Source of the DNA: Tieghemiomyces parasiticus | Taxonomy: Eukaryota; Kickxellomycota; Dimargaritomycetes; Dimargaritales; Dimargaritaceae | Length of the DNA stretch: 64,000 nt | Direction of reading: 5' to 3' | NCBI GenBank assembly: GCA_027575765.1 | Contig: JANBPT010000139.1 | Coordinates: forward strand, 1-64,000 | Shown here: positions 34,451-45,509 of the stretch, one piece after another | Numbering within the stretch: position 1 is the first letter of the stretch | How the letters are laid out: each line of letters starts with the position of its first letter | Notes under the pieces: model-generated | What the model saw: the letters and a program-made list of their open reading frames with translations, nothing else | Told to the model about the DNA's origin: nothing | The model's database searches: none | Program-made: the position numbers and the translations under genes

Positions 34451-34896
34451 GCAACCCCCAAAATGTTTAGGTCGCTGTGGCCGTTGCTGTTTTTTGTTGC
34501 TTTACCTTTCACGCGACAATACCATGCGTGCATTAAATTGGCTCTACGATATATAAGCAGCAGACATATGGATGGAGCTTTCCCGCTTGGTTAGCAATGG
34601 TGGTGGAGGAGGTCTGGTTGAACAGAAGCTTTACATGTTAATCATTGTTCCACATATGAAATAGGTCGGCTATCTTTCCCAGAAAATGATCAGGATGACA
34701 GCAGTCAAGCTGCATATAATAATATAACGGCGAGTGAGTTACAAATACAGATAAATACTACGCGTCGTAGCCATGGAGTATGCGTTGTGTCTAAGTAAAG
34801 CATTGGAGGGGGGAGGGGAAGGTGTCTGTGTGCATCGCAAGAAGGTGGCCCGACCCGATAACCTACAACGGGTGGTCACCAGTGGATGACCCAGCC
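34451..34896. other. Convergent 3' intergenic region
   Basis: About 446 AT-rich bases between the MGM1 and Rab stops. No gene was recognised. Confidence 0.6.
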
Positions 34897-36217
34897 TTAA
34901 CAGCACCGTGAAAAATAGGATCCCTGGGCAGGAGCGGCACCCAAGTCGACACGGCCGGACTCATCGGATGAAGGAGCCCCGCGACTACCGCCGCCAGCCC
35001 CCTTTCCCTCCTCGGTGCTCTGCTGGACCAGTTCGAGCAACCGGTCGACCAAACATCGCACGGCCTCTTCGAGGTTACTGTTCTCCTTGGCCGAGGTTGG
35101 GAACCAAGCCAGGAACCCGCGGTCCGCGCAGAACCGGTCGAGCTGACGAGTTGACTGCCGGGGCGGAAGGTGGTCCGTACCGGCGGCCAGATCACACTTG
35201 TTGGCCAGAAGAACCGCCGGTACAGGACCCCCGCCACCAAACACCGTCGGGAGGGTGACCTTGTCGTCCAAGTCCCGTTTCCACTTTTCGACCCCGTCAA
35301 AAGAGTCCGGATTGGTCACGTCGTAGACTAGGAGCGCGCCGAGGGCTTCCTTGTAATAAACCTGGTATAGTGGAAGCAGCAAGGCAGAGGAAGAGGGTTA
35401 TGGATTAGATGGGGTTAGAGTGTAGGGTACAAGGTTAAGAGCTGCCGCTCAACAAGCGAGGCAACAGGGTCGGGACGGTATCGGCTTGGATTCTCCGTTG
35501 GCATGTACGCTTAGTAAACATTGGGGCCGGGTGGCCTCCTTCACTTACCCTCGTCATGCAGCCGTAGCGCTCTTGGCCTGGTGGACAAACAAGTACCCAA
35601 CAAGGGCAGGGTATACACATTATAGAATTGAGGGAGGGGAGGATACCACAGACACACCAGGAAGGTTAGAACTTAAATATCGAATCAACGGTGAGATAGA
35701 GGCACGGCTGAAATATCCTATCCTCTCGCCCTTGCTCGGAAAATTACGGGCGGTGGATCCGGGAAGCCCGATGGCACCCAGATAGCCCACCGGTGATGCC
35801 GACAGGGGCGACATCAATACTCACCGGCGATGTCCCAGAGCTGGAGGCGCACTATGGTATCGTCATCCCACTCGATGACCTTGACGGCGAAATCAACGCC
35901 AATCTACGAACGTGGTAACAGTACAGGTGGGTGGATTATTAGCCGACATATCGCAAAGTTAGTCTGTTAGCAAGTGTTTGCGTCAGTAGTGGACAGCCAT
36001 GCCCCCACCAGTCTACTCAGCAGGAAACTTCACGTTTCAAGGTACTCACCGTCGTTTTCGAATGACCAGAGAAGACGTCGTCGACAAAGCGCTTGATGCT
36101 GGAGGTCTTCCCCGCACCGGCGTCACCAACGACTAGTACTTTGAAGGTATACTGAGTCACGGTTCGTATGGCGTCGGCGGACTCGGCGCCTACGGAGGCG
36201 TTTGGGCGAGCCGACAT
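34897..36217 (-). CDS. Rab GTPase of the Rab32/Rab38 type
   Basis: Four exons (36050-36217, 35825-35903, 35549-35577, 34897-35361) encode about 246 residues; the third exon is only 29 bases. Motifs: P-loop GDAGAGKTSS (31-40), switch I SKTTIGVDFAVKVIEW, G3 WDIAGQE, switch II [21 protein letters not shown], G4 NKCDLA, G5 TSAKEN, and a C-terminal CC for double prenylation. WDIAGQER followed by MTRVYYKEA is diagnostic for Rab32/38/29, which act on lysosome-related organelles, mitochondrial contacts and autophagy. The P-loop has A where V is usual (GxxxAGKT). An acidic/Gly-rich hypervariable tail precedes the prenyl site. Dikarya generally lack this subfamily, so its presence is informative about lineage. 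Confidence 0.88.
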
Positions 36218-38442
36218 GGCGGAGCCCAAAAAAATATGATAAATATATATGGGAACTGGCGCAACGCAATCGAGTAATTGACGTGATAGACTGGTGCCGG
36301 CGAGTGCAGGTGCGTGGATGTAAGTGTCAGAGAGTGAGGCAGGTGACAGCCAGGCAGTCACATTACCTGCTGGTCAATGTAACGAAAGGGCGCAAAGGTC
36401 AATGGTTTGAATCAGATAATGGAGTCGGACGCCGTCTCAAGCCTGCCAATGGGCCAAGTAAAGGGAAGAGCGAAAGGGTAGCAAGCTCAAGTGGAATATA
36501 GATGTAAGAGGTTAAAGTGGTGTAAATAGGAATGAGCCATGTTAGGGAAAGAGAAAGTGAAGGCCTGGTATACCGTAGAGACTTGGCAGTAACTTGGGCA
36601 TTTCTCTACCCAGGCCCTGGGACGTACAGCGGGCTATGGTATGTATGGCATACAGAGGCCATGGGCAGACCCATATGAAACGACAGCGGACAGATGCATG
36701 ACATGACTGGGAGAGTGGGGGGCGGGTGACCTGTAAACTGCTCTACCTTGGCTGTTGACCAACTGTGTCTTCGCCTCTAGTTTTCCATGTGTGACGCCAT
36801 AGGTGGGTATGTGGGTGTGTGTGTATAGGTGGGTGGACCAAGGCCGATGCTAGTCCCCCGGCATGTCAGAAACGGCTTCTTAATACAGAAGAGGTGCCTC
36901 AATTTACGAGCAATGCTGGGTGGGGGTTTCGATGGCACCGAACCGCGAGGAACAGGGCTGGATCGACCCTATGGCAACGGGCCATGATGACGGCGTAACG
37001 AGCAGGATATCGCTACGGCCGCTATATTGTGCCTAAATCTCGGTTTGACAGCGCAATGAAGCTTCTGAGGAGCCCAGGTGCATCGGTGGTACGGGGCGGA
37101 TCGCCCGGTGGAGGCAGAAGTTAAAATGCGGTATCTACGGTTATCGCCCGTGGAAATACAATCCATTAGGGTTACACAGGTGAGCCGGCTGATAAGGAAC
37201 CTGAAGAGGGCGGCTCCTGCCCGGTGACGGCGTGGACGAACTTCGTGTTCACCGCCTGGCTTGGAGTTTTGGTATAGTAGTGGCGTCGACGATATAGCAT
37301 GACGGATCAGATTGGCTGCCAACGCCTACGAGTCCCCGACACCTTCAACTCGGGCTGGGTTATGGTGACAGGCCCCTACCCTCGCCCCTTCAGTATTAAA
37401 CACGCCCTACGGCTCAATAAAACCCCTTCTGGGTTTATTTGGCAAGTTGTGCCTGGCTCATTGCAGGAAATTACAATAGTGATACATCAGCCGACTGAGG
37501 ATCTGGAAAGAGTCCGCATGACATTGTTGGCTCGCAGCAATCCAGGACATTCCGAAAGATACGTACTCCGTCACGTTCAACGAAACGCGCCAAGGATTGA
37601 CGACGGCTAGCTGGAGGACGCGGTAAGAAGCCTGGCCATTCGAGGAAGGCGGACAGCAGACTGCCAACGGAGGATACCTCAATATGGCATAGTGAGCTAA
37701 ATCGAACACAGACGATTCCAAAGCATTCACGGGATCGAATAAGTGGAAGCACTGATCTAGTGCACCACCATATAGTGGCCTAATCCACGCTTGGCATTAC
37801 ACGTCCGCCCACTTCCCCAGCGCCAACGGGATTGTAGGGGGGAAAAATCGCCTTACAAAGGTGGAGCTGAGCGGGACAGGCGATACCACCAGGACTCTAC
37901 TTTAGTCGCTAGACAGATGGTACACGAGGGCCGGTGAATCCATGTTGAGGACCCAGGTTGACAATCGACCGCTGACCACTACCTTCGTGGAACCTCCTCC
38001 GATCGTGTGACCTGGTCATGCGGCGCGTGCGCCCTGCCTCGGGGACCGGTCTTGTGGTGCGGTATCCAAATGATCAGCCGACGGTCTGTCTGGCCCGACC
38101 CTAGTGCTGATAGAGAGCTTCAACACAGCACGAGACCTGACCCCGTTTTTCACTTCCATTCTTCTGTGGCTAATGCCTCAGGAGGGCCCTATCGGATACC
38201 ACTAGGGTTCAGTGACTGCTTTTCTATGCACTCACTCACACTGGAACGTGTGACCTGCGATGCCCACAGACATCGACTGGCATCGGGGAGTTCCAACCGG
38301 TATCTGGCGCGACTTCCTTGCACTTGGACGGTATAACAGGTTTCAACCCTGCGCATTCTCATTGACCGGTTGATTGTTGTGGACCGAGAAGGGTGCCCCG
38401 AAAACTAGAATCGAGCTGAACAAAACACACAAAAAAAAAAGA
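36218..38442. other. Gene-poor region, nothing recognised
   Basis: About 2.2 kb upstream of the Rab gene. It has GT-rich simple sequence around 36800-36832 and only short open frames (longest 117 codons) without family features. Confidence 0.5.
38431..38440 (-). terminator. Pol III oligo-T terminator of the tRNA
   Basis: Ten consecutive T on the tRNA sense strand begin three bases after the discriminator base. Confidence 0.85.
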
Positions 38443-38514
38443 CTCCGAAACGGGGAATTGAACCCCGGCCATCACGGTGAGAGCGTGAGATCCTGACCAC
38501 TGGACCATTTCGGA
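38443..38514 (-). tRNA. tRNA-Glu (anticodon CTC)
   Basis: The minus strand folds as a 72-base cloverleaf without an intron. The acceptor stem is TCCGAAA paired with TTTCGGA, with discriminator G. The D-arm region is GGTCCAGTGGTCAGGAT. The anticodon stem TCACG/CGTGA carries loop CTCTCAC, anticodon CTC, reading GAG. The T-arm is CGGGG-TTCAATT-CCCCG. Ten T residues follow the 3' end on the sense strand (plus-strand A run 38431-38440), a standard Pol III terminator. Confidence 0.95.
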
Positions 38515-41500
38515 CGGATAATCGTGAAACTTACATAGTATATATAAAAAAAGATCATTTGATATCTAATGCATTCGTAGTTCTTTTTTATTTCCCCTGG
38601 ACTAACGTATCTGTAGCCTATTTAACGTATTGGCCATGGTTCGCTTTGGTCATATATACGAGATCTACCTTCGGTATCGCTTCCACACTGTTTACTACAG
38701 TTGTATCGTGTGGCACTAGGAGATAGTAGGGGCTCCTAGGTGGCCTGATCCCCGGATATGTGAGACAATTTATGGGGTGATATTCTCATCCTTCACCTTG
38801 CCCTTTTGTTGGCTGTTATGTGAGTTTCACATTATGAGTGCGGGTATGTTTAATACCTTAAGGGAAGCGAGGCGTAGGGTCTTACTCGCAATCTTAGGCG
38901 TCATAACCAAGGTCCCCTCGACATATTCCGCTGTGGGATGATCCTGTCGACCGCCCATGGCTGTGGCATGTATGGCAAAGACGGGAATATTTCTTGTGAT
39001 TTCCCTGGCCTGTCCAAGTTGGACATATTGCCCCTTTCGAATGTGTGTTGTATGTATGGCCATTGCGGTTAGGGAGATAATACCTCCACTACACGCGGGG
39101 TCCTCTACGCCGAGCTAACCCACTTAGCGACTAAATTGGCGGTCAGGCGGTGTAAGTCAGTGGATGCCCGCAACCAACCAAAGCCCCTTCCCCCGTCGGT
39201 GTCCACTGGGTTGGGCGTTTATTGGCCAGGTCACCAGGGGCGCCAGTGGGACCAAAGGCGCGTCGAGCCGGCCTCGGATGATTCAAGCCCGGCCGTGCGA
39301 TTGGGTGGTATGGGCTACATTGTAGTCAAGTTGGTCGCCATCTCTCCTCCCTTCTTCCTCCCCATTTTCATAAAGGAGGGGTACTGCCTACGACGCAAAG
39401 CGAGCTGTTGCCGCGGTAACCCTGCGTATGGTGCCGTATCATGGGTACTGCGAATGGAATTGTCCCTTGGGAACCACGTTGTCAAATTTTTATCGACGAG
39501 ACCGCCCGATGATGCAGTATAGCCCACAAATTGCTTGTAATCGAGTCACGTTGCCGGCTCTGCTCAGTTGGCGACTGAGTTCTCCTGCATCAGATTCGTT
39601 TAGCGGGCGAAACGCCCTAATCACCCTCCCCCTCATGCCTCATCTGCACACCCGCAGCTCACCGCCACCAAAGGCAAGTCGGCCAAACGCGGCCAGGACC
39701 TGAGTTTGGCCCGACAGAATTTGGGGGGGGGGTTACCGGGGGTAGATGCGGCCTCCAGGGCCTGACTGACATCAGAGACTGAGGTACACGCACTCTTTAT
39801 CTAGAGTGCATTACGAAAGCGCCCACTCTGGCTTTACAGGCGCCAGGGTGGATGTCCAATTGGCTCCAGGAACGTAGACGTGTTCATCGAGTTTGGGAGA
39901 ACCTGGGGCGCTGGGTGGGACCGCGGTCAGTCTGTAAGTGTATGCTGCGACCCGACGATACGGGTCGGCGAGTTGATAGGCTGCCGTTCTTGCCACTTGG
40001 GCTAATACGTGCGGAAATCATGCTATGGCCTCGGGCCCGCCCCCGCCTGCCACCCTGTGGTCCAACGTACCCGACAAGAGCCAAACGTGGGGTGGGGTGC
40101 CACGACGTGGAAACGGTACTGTCCCCCCCTGCTTACCCCGCTCCTGATTGGGGCTGACAGATAGCCCCGTAGACTATCACCTGTTTTTCGACGGTATGGC
40201 GCGGCCGAGCCTGATAGTCTGCATACAGGCAATGGGCGACTGGGGGGTATGCGCTGCGGCTTACACCGGGCAAGGGGCGGAGGAGGGCAACCCCGGGGAC
40301 TTTCTCGCCCGTCGTGTGCCCGCTGCATCTATGCCCGCCCCCTCCCTCGACATTCCAGGCGCGGCGGGGCGGTATAAAGGCGCATTTCTGTGTCCCCGAT
40401 CCCCCGTCGTTTGGTCTCGTGAGCAATGCTTTTTTTTTCCACCTCTCCACCCTTCGATACGCTGCCTCACACTCCAGCGGTGCGGATATATTCGGCTGTA
40501 TTCATTGTGCCTTCGCTCTGTTTGTATTGACCGACTGCCCCCCTTTCGTCACCTTTTTAGTCCCACCTTTTCGTCGCGCCCCCTGACCGTTAACTATACA
40601 CAACCTTCGTGCCTCAGCCTCTGCTACAAAAACCCACCACTCTCCCCGCCCCCCACCGGCCTGTCCTCGAGCCACACTGTAGCCGCCACTATCAAATCAT
40701 ACTGTTGTCATTCTGTCTATCCTCTGCTACCCTTCCGCACTTTACAACCTGTCAAGTTTGCGGCTGCACTCGCGTTCCTCATTTACATAAGCCTCCCCTC
40801 CTGGTCGATACTCCATAGCCACCCACGCTCTGAGCCTCTGGCCGTCGCAATCCCCAGCCATTTAACCGAATCCTATACTCTCTCCCCCCATTGGCCCATT
40901 CGTCGTGGTCTGCGTGTGTCTCGCGTTACCTATCCGCTTGGACGCTTTCTGGCTTACCCACCAACCTTCCTTGTCCTCCCCCGGGGCTTCCCTCTTTGCA
41001 CGCACGCGTGACGGGTTTTCCTCGGCCTCCCTGCCCATTCGCCTCTATCCAACAGTCTGGACCCTCCCGGCTAGCGAGCGGCCCTGCCCTCCCCCCTTAC
41101 CGAGCCGTCTCTCTTCTTGGTTGGACGCCTCACTCGGACCGCCTCTCGAAACCCCATCGCCACTGCAAGATACGTCACCGCCGCTCTGACTCCAGCCTGC
41201 GCCCTTAACAGTAATATCCTCCCTCTCTATTCTTGTGACCACTTACAGTCGTGCCGCGCCCCCTCCCCCCTTCACTCTCGTAACCTATTCGCTGGCTCAT
41301 CCGAGACCGTCGCGCCCCGATCGTCGTGGCTATTCTGCATCAAAAAAAATCACTGGCGCTAATTGAGATACTTCCCCCTGCTAGATTTCACGCCAGTGGG
41401 CCCCCTCAGCCATCCGTCACCCAATGCTATAGCTAGCCCATACCATTCCTACTCGAGCTACGGTCTTTTCCCTGTCTGCCCCTTTTGCAATCCATATGTA

Positions 41501-42143
41501 AATATCCGTGTCGTTCTGGACTTCCCGCCACACCGCTCTTCGTTACCTCACTGAACTCCGACCTCTCCGCCTTTATTCCTACCCACGTCCGTACGATCCA
41601 CTGCTTGGTGTCTCCTTCCCCACCCCTTTTCCCGTTCTGTCCTCCTAGCCTAGCTCTGCTGCTTTCCGGTTGCCACCCAGTGCGTTCTCTCCCCCACGCC
41701 CCCCCCATCGTTCTGGCTGTACGCGAGTTTCCTTGCCTAATTGAGTCTCTTTCTGCATCTCACTGTATCCTCTCATCCTTCCACTGTTCTCCCCTAACCC
41801 CAGCCACGGGTTGCGCGTCTCCTTCGCTTGCTCGTTCGCCCTGCCGTATTTATACCCCGTGCCTTGTCTCCCTGGCGCTCCCGCTGGATTGTGTGACCTG
41901 TCACAGCCTCTTGTATTGTCCGCGTCTCTTCGCCTTGTGAGTTTGATTATTATTTTTCCCCCGTTCGCCATCATTACTATCCACCTCTAGACACTACTTA
42001 CGTACATACCGCTTTTTCCCGCAATTGCTTACTGCGATTCGGATTCCAAGTTCACTCCGCTACGATTCTCTTCGGCCTTGTACCTGAACCACACCGCTCG
42101 TCTCTCCTGGCATTAGCATAAGCTCTCACGCGTCCACAACACC
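38515..42143. other. Long non-coding region, right half strongly pyrimidine-rich
   Basis: About 3.6 kb with no supported gene. From about 40400 to 42140 the plus strand is dominated by C and T, immediately upstream of the VAP start codon. Long open frames here (up to 287 codons at 40148) are Ser/Pro/Leu-rich products of that composition. It is most simply an extended promoter or 5' leader. Confidence 0.5.
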
Positions 42144-44006
42144 ATGGCGGCCAGCAGGACCTTCATCCGTATTACCCCCTCCGAGCTACACTTCAGTGGT
42201 AAGCCTCACTATCCTCCCCATGCGAATCGGTCGGCTGCCACGCTGTCCGCGCTACGAGGTCTGATTCTCTCACATGCTCTGGCTAACACTGCCCCCCACA
42301 CACACACGTGCTTTTGTCCCTTCACCTTCCACCCTACGTTCCTGCGGAATGCAACAGCCTCGAGCGAGGCCTCCGGCGGCTACGTGGGCCGTCTAGTCAT
42401 AAAAAATATGCGTGCTAGTTGTGTCGGCTTTAAGTTCAAGACCAACGCACCCGACAAGTTTTCGGTCAAGCCCGTCTTTGGGGCCCTGACCCAGCTGGCC
42501 GAGACCGTCGAGGTAACAGGTAAGTAATTGCCGGCTTCACTGTCAAGCTTCTCACCAGTGGAGCTAAGGCTCGTCTCTTCGGTATGAAACGGGCGCTAGT
42601 TGGCGGTGGAGCAGCAGGATAGCATGGTCGCAAGGGGAAACGACGTGGTGCATGGGTCGCTGTGACCTCCCTAGCCACGTCTTTGTTTTGCAGACCGGGT
42701 GTAACACGGCCCATCTCCTCTAGAGCGCGGCGGATGCAGTCAGCCCCTAACCTACGTGGACTTGCAGCCGAGTCACTCAACCTCATCTCCCCCCTCGTGT
42801 CTAATACACCACCACTCACACACCATCCTTGCCTTTCACGTGATTGCCATTTCATCCACGCCCGCTTACGGGCCTCGTCACTGCCCCCGTGCCCTCGCCC
42901 CGCTTCGTTGCCCTCTAACCCCGCCGGGATCGCTTCTATCTGTCCAAACAGTGCGATCCCTCCAGCCCATCAGTCCGGAGGACCAGTTTCTGATTCAGAC
43001 CATTCACTTGGCTCCCGAGGAGTGCCAGGGTCTAAATTCGGCCAAGGTAAGCCATGACTGCATGATTGAGCTTGGCAGTGAGTGAATGATTATGGCCCTC
43101 CCCGCTACGCGACCTCCAGCAGCTTTTTGTGCGCCGGCCCGGCTACCTCTGGTGACTAAACAACCTGGGCTTGGGTGGGGAGGTCCTCGATTTCTCTTGA
43201 TCAAGGCATGCGCTGGCCAGAGCGATGGTGATTGGCGGGCCGCTCAAGGGCTGATCTCTCAAGGTGGACGAGTCACTTGATTGCACCCCGCCTTCTCCGC
43301 CACCCGTATGGGACGTAGCCTTTTCCCCTCTCCCTCCTACATACGCCACCCGTATGACCCTCAATATTTTGTCGGCGCCTAGCACCAACCCCGTCGTGGC
43401 GTGCATGCATCCTGCGTTGGGCATGTTCTTACTCTCCCCATCCATCATGTCTCTTTTGGTACTGACTAGGTTCTGTTTCCCTTGACCCTCACTAATCTAA
43501 TTTCGTTCCGCTCTCAACAGTGGCGCACCTTCCACTCCCGGCGGATCCACGAGGGTTTCATTAACTGCCGCACAGGCCCCTCTACTGGTTGTTCCCCGCG
43601 GATGACACCAGTACCCTCGCAGACCCTTTACTCGCCCCCGTCGTCCATGTCGGCCCACCATTCGATGACCAAGACCCGCACCACCGTCACCCTCAAGGCT
43701 GCCACGCCAGGCAAGCGCCAGACCCCGATCTTCTCGTGGCGTTCCGTCCTCGAGGTGCCGTACCTGACCATCCAGCTAATGCTATACCTGTTGTACCATG
43801 CCTTCAAGCGAATCTCACACTTTTATAGTGATGTGGTTGTCGAGAAGGTTCGACCGGCGCGGCACCAGCTTGCTTGGGCCCTGTTCGTCTGTCTGCTACT
43901 GGTCGTCACGGCCTATCCGCTGCGTCGGATACTTTTTACCCCATCTGGGATGCCCGGCAGCTCCGTCGTCTTTGAGACACCCCAAGTATCGCCGCAGTCG
44001 CAGTGA
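42144..44006 (+). CDS. SCS2: VAP/Scs2-type MSP-domain ER membrane protein
   Basis: Four exons: 42144-42198, 42358-42519, 42952-43046 and 43521-44006, about 265 residues. Residues 1-105 form an MSP domain: ITPSELHFS, GRLVIKNMRASCVGFKFKTNAP, FSVKPVFGAL and ETVEVTVRSLQPISPEDQFL with IQTIHLAPEE. The basic/aromatic face FKFKTNAPDKFSVKP is the FFAT-binding surface of VAPs, which tether the ER to other membranes. The join at T-V-R restores the domain exactly. A Ser/Thr/Pro linker follows. There are two hydrophobic segments: VLEVPYLTIQLMLYLLYHAF (about 175-195) and HQLAWALFVCLLLVVTAYPL (about 218-238). VAPs normally have a single C-terminal anchor after a coiled coil; here no clear coiled coil is seen. 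The start codon is preceded by a long C/T-rich leader. Confidence 0.85.
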
Positions 44007-45509
44007 CGGAGGTTGTGATATTCGTCCCCCCCTCCCTCCTTTCCTATATTGTTTTCTTCTTTTTTTTGCATGACTCCTTTTGTACCCCCTCCCCTCCCGC
44101 ACATTTATTTGACCCGTCCTTTTCTGTAACCATAATTCAAGTCCAAGCTCCGCTGTCCAGTGCATACAAGGCCTTCTATACTTGAGGCAGTCATCATTGG
44201 AGACACCGGGCTCTTCTGCTCCCTCCCTAATCCTCAACCCGCAGATGTGGCTTAGCCAATTCGTACCACTCCCGCTCTAGGTCACGCCGCAGGCGACAAC
44301 GACAAGTATGGGCAGGAGCGCCCATCTTATTACCATCGTTACTTTCCCTATCCCCTTATATCTGTATTTTAATACACCCTTACATTTCATCCCAGTATTG
44401 GCACAATCCAAGCGTTAGAAGGGCATGGGGTCTTGAATACTCCGTGGTGGTCGTTCGTTACATCCACATCCGAGCCCGGCCTAGGCCCTCCGTCCCCATA
44501 ATTATAACCCCCTCCCTCCTCTCTCTCTCTCCCACTTTATTTTGAGGGGGTGGCTCTTATGTTTCCCTGTGGATAGCTAATTATGACCAACAGGTTGCCT
44601 GCCTTAGATTCACTATAAATATATAAAAAAAAAGTTGACTTCACCTGAAGGGGGGGGCTCCCTACGACGACAATATGTGGAGACTCCGTCGCGCGTTATT
44701 GTCTATGGAGAGCAGTTTAATTATTAAACAGTGGGCGGCGAAATACGTAAGTAAGCATAGGTAGCGTAGGGGGCAAACTTGGGACGCAGTTTTCGTTAAA
44801 AAAAAGTCAAACATACGTTGCTACCCCCTAAGGAAAACGAAGAGGACAAAAATGCAGGGAAGCGTTAGAAGCCAAGAAACACTTATAAATGTTGTAGTAA
44901 AACGTAAGAAAGGAATAAAAGAAAAGAGAGCATACCCGCTCAGCAGGCCGCATGGTCCGTAGACATGAAGTGGCGGTGAGGGGGGGGGGGAGACAGAGAG
45001 AGAGAAGGGTGGGGGGGGGCGTACCTTGCCCTACGAGGAAACGAGGAAAGTGCAGTTTGACGGAAAAACTTATTATCAACCGAACGGTGCTCAATTTCGA
45101 CGAGGATGGTTAAGACTAACGAGGATAGGCAGTAATATTTTGTGGGACATGCGGGATAAGGAAGGGGAAGGAGTTAGGTGGTTGGGGGTGGGGTGGGTAC
45201 AAGTTTAGGGGTAACAAGTACGGCGAGGGGAGGGTGTGTGGCGGGGAGGGCCTGAGCGTGGATTATTGACGTGGACGAAGTCCCTGTGAAGTAATGTCGA
45301 CTCCCCACGTGGAAGGGAAAGGAAGGGGGTTAAGGATGTAAGCGGCAGGGTTCACGGCACAGCAGGCCGGCGGACAGATTGGGGACGAGAAGCCCAGGAT
45401 GACGCGGGTAGTGTACATAGAGAAAAAAATTATTATAAGTCAAATCGGAGGGTAAACGGAGAGCTGGGGAGGGGGGGGGGAAGTGATGGTTCACAGCTCC
45501 GGATGACTT
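44007..45509. other. Convergent intergenic region with simple sequence
   Basis: About 1.5 kb between the VAP and VAC8 stops. It is pyrimidine-rich at 44010-44120 and 44510-44535 ((CT)n). It is purine-rich at 44930-45030 and 45160-45490, with several G runs of 9-10. No gene was recognised. Confidence 0.5.

Noticed and set aside
40148..41011. 287-codon plus-strand open frame
   Set aside because: It lies in the pyrimidine-rich leader region, is Ser/Pro/Leu-rich by composition, and overlaps equally long frames in other registers.
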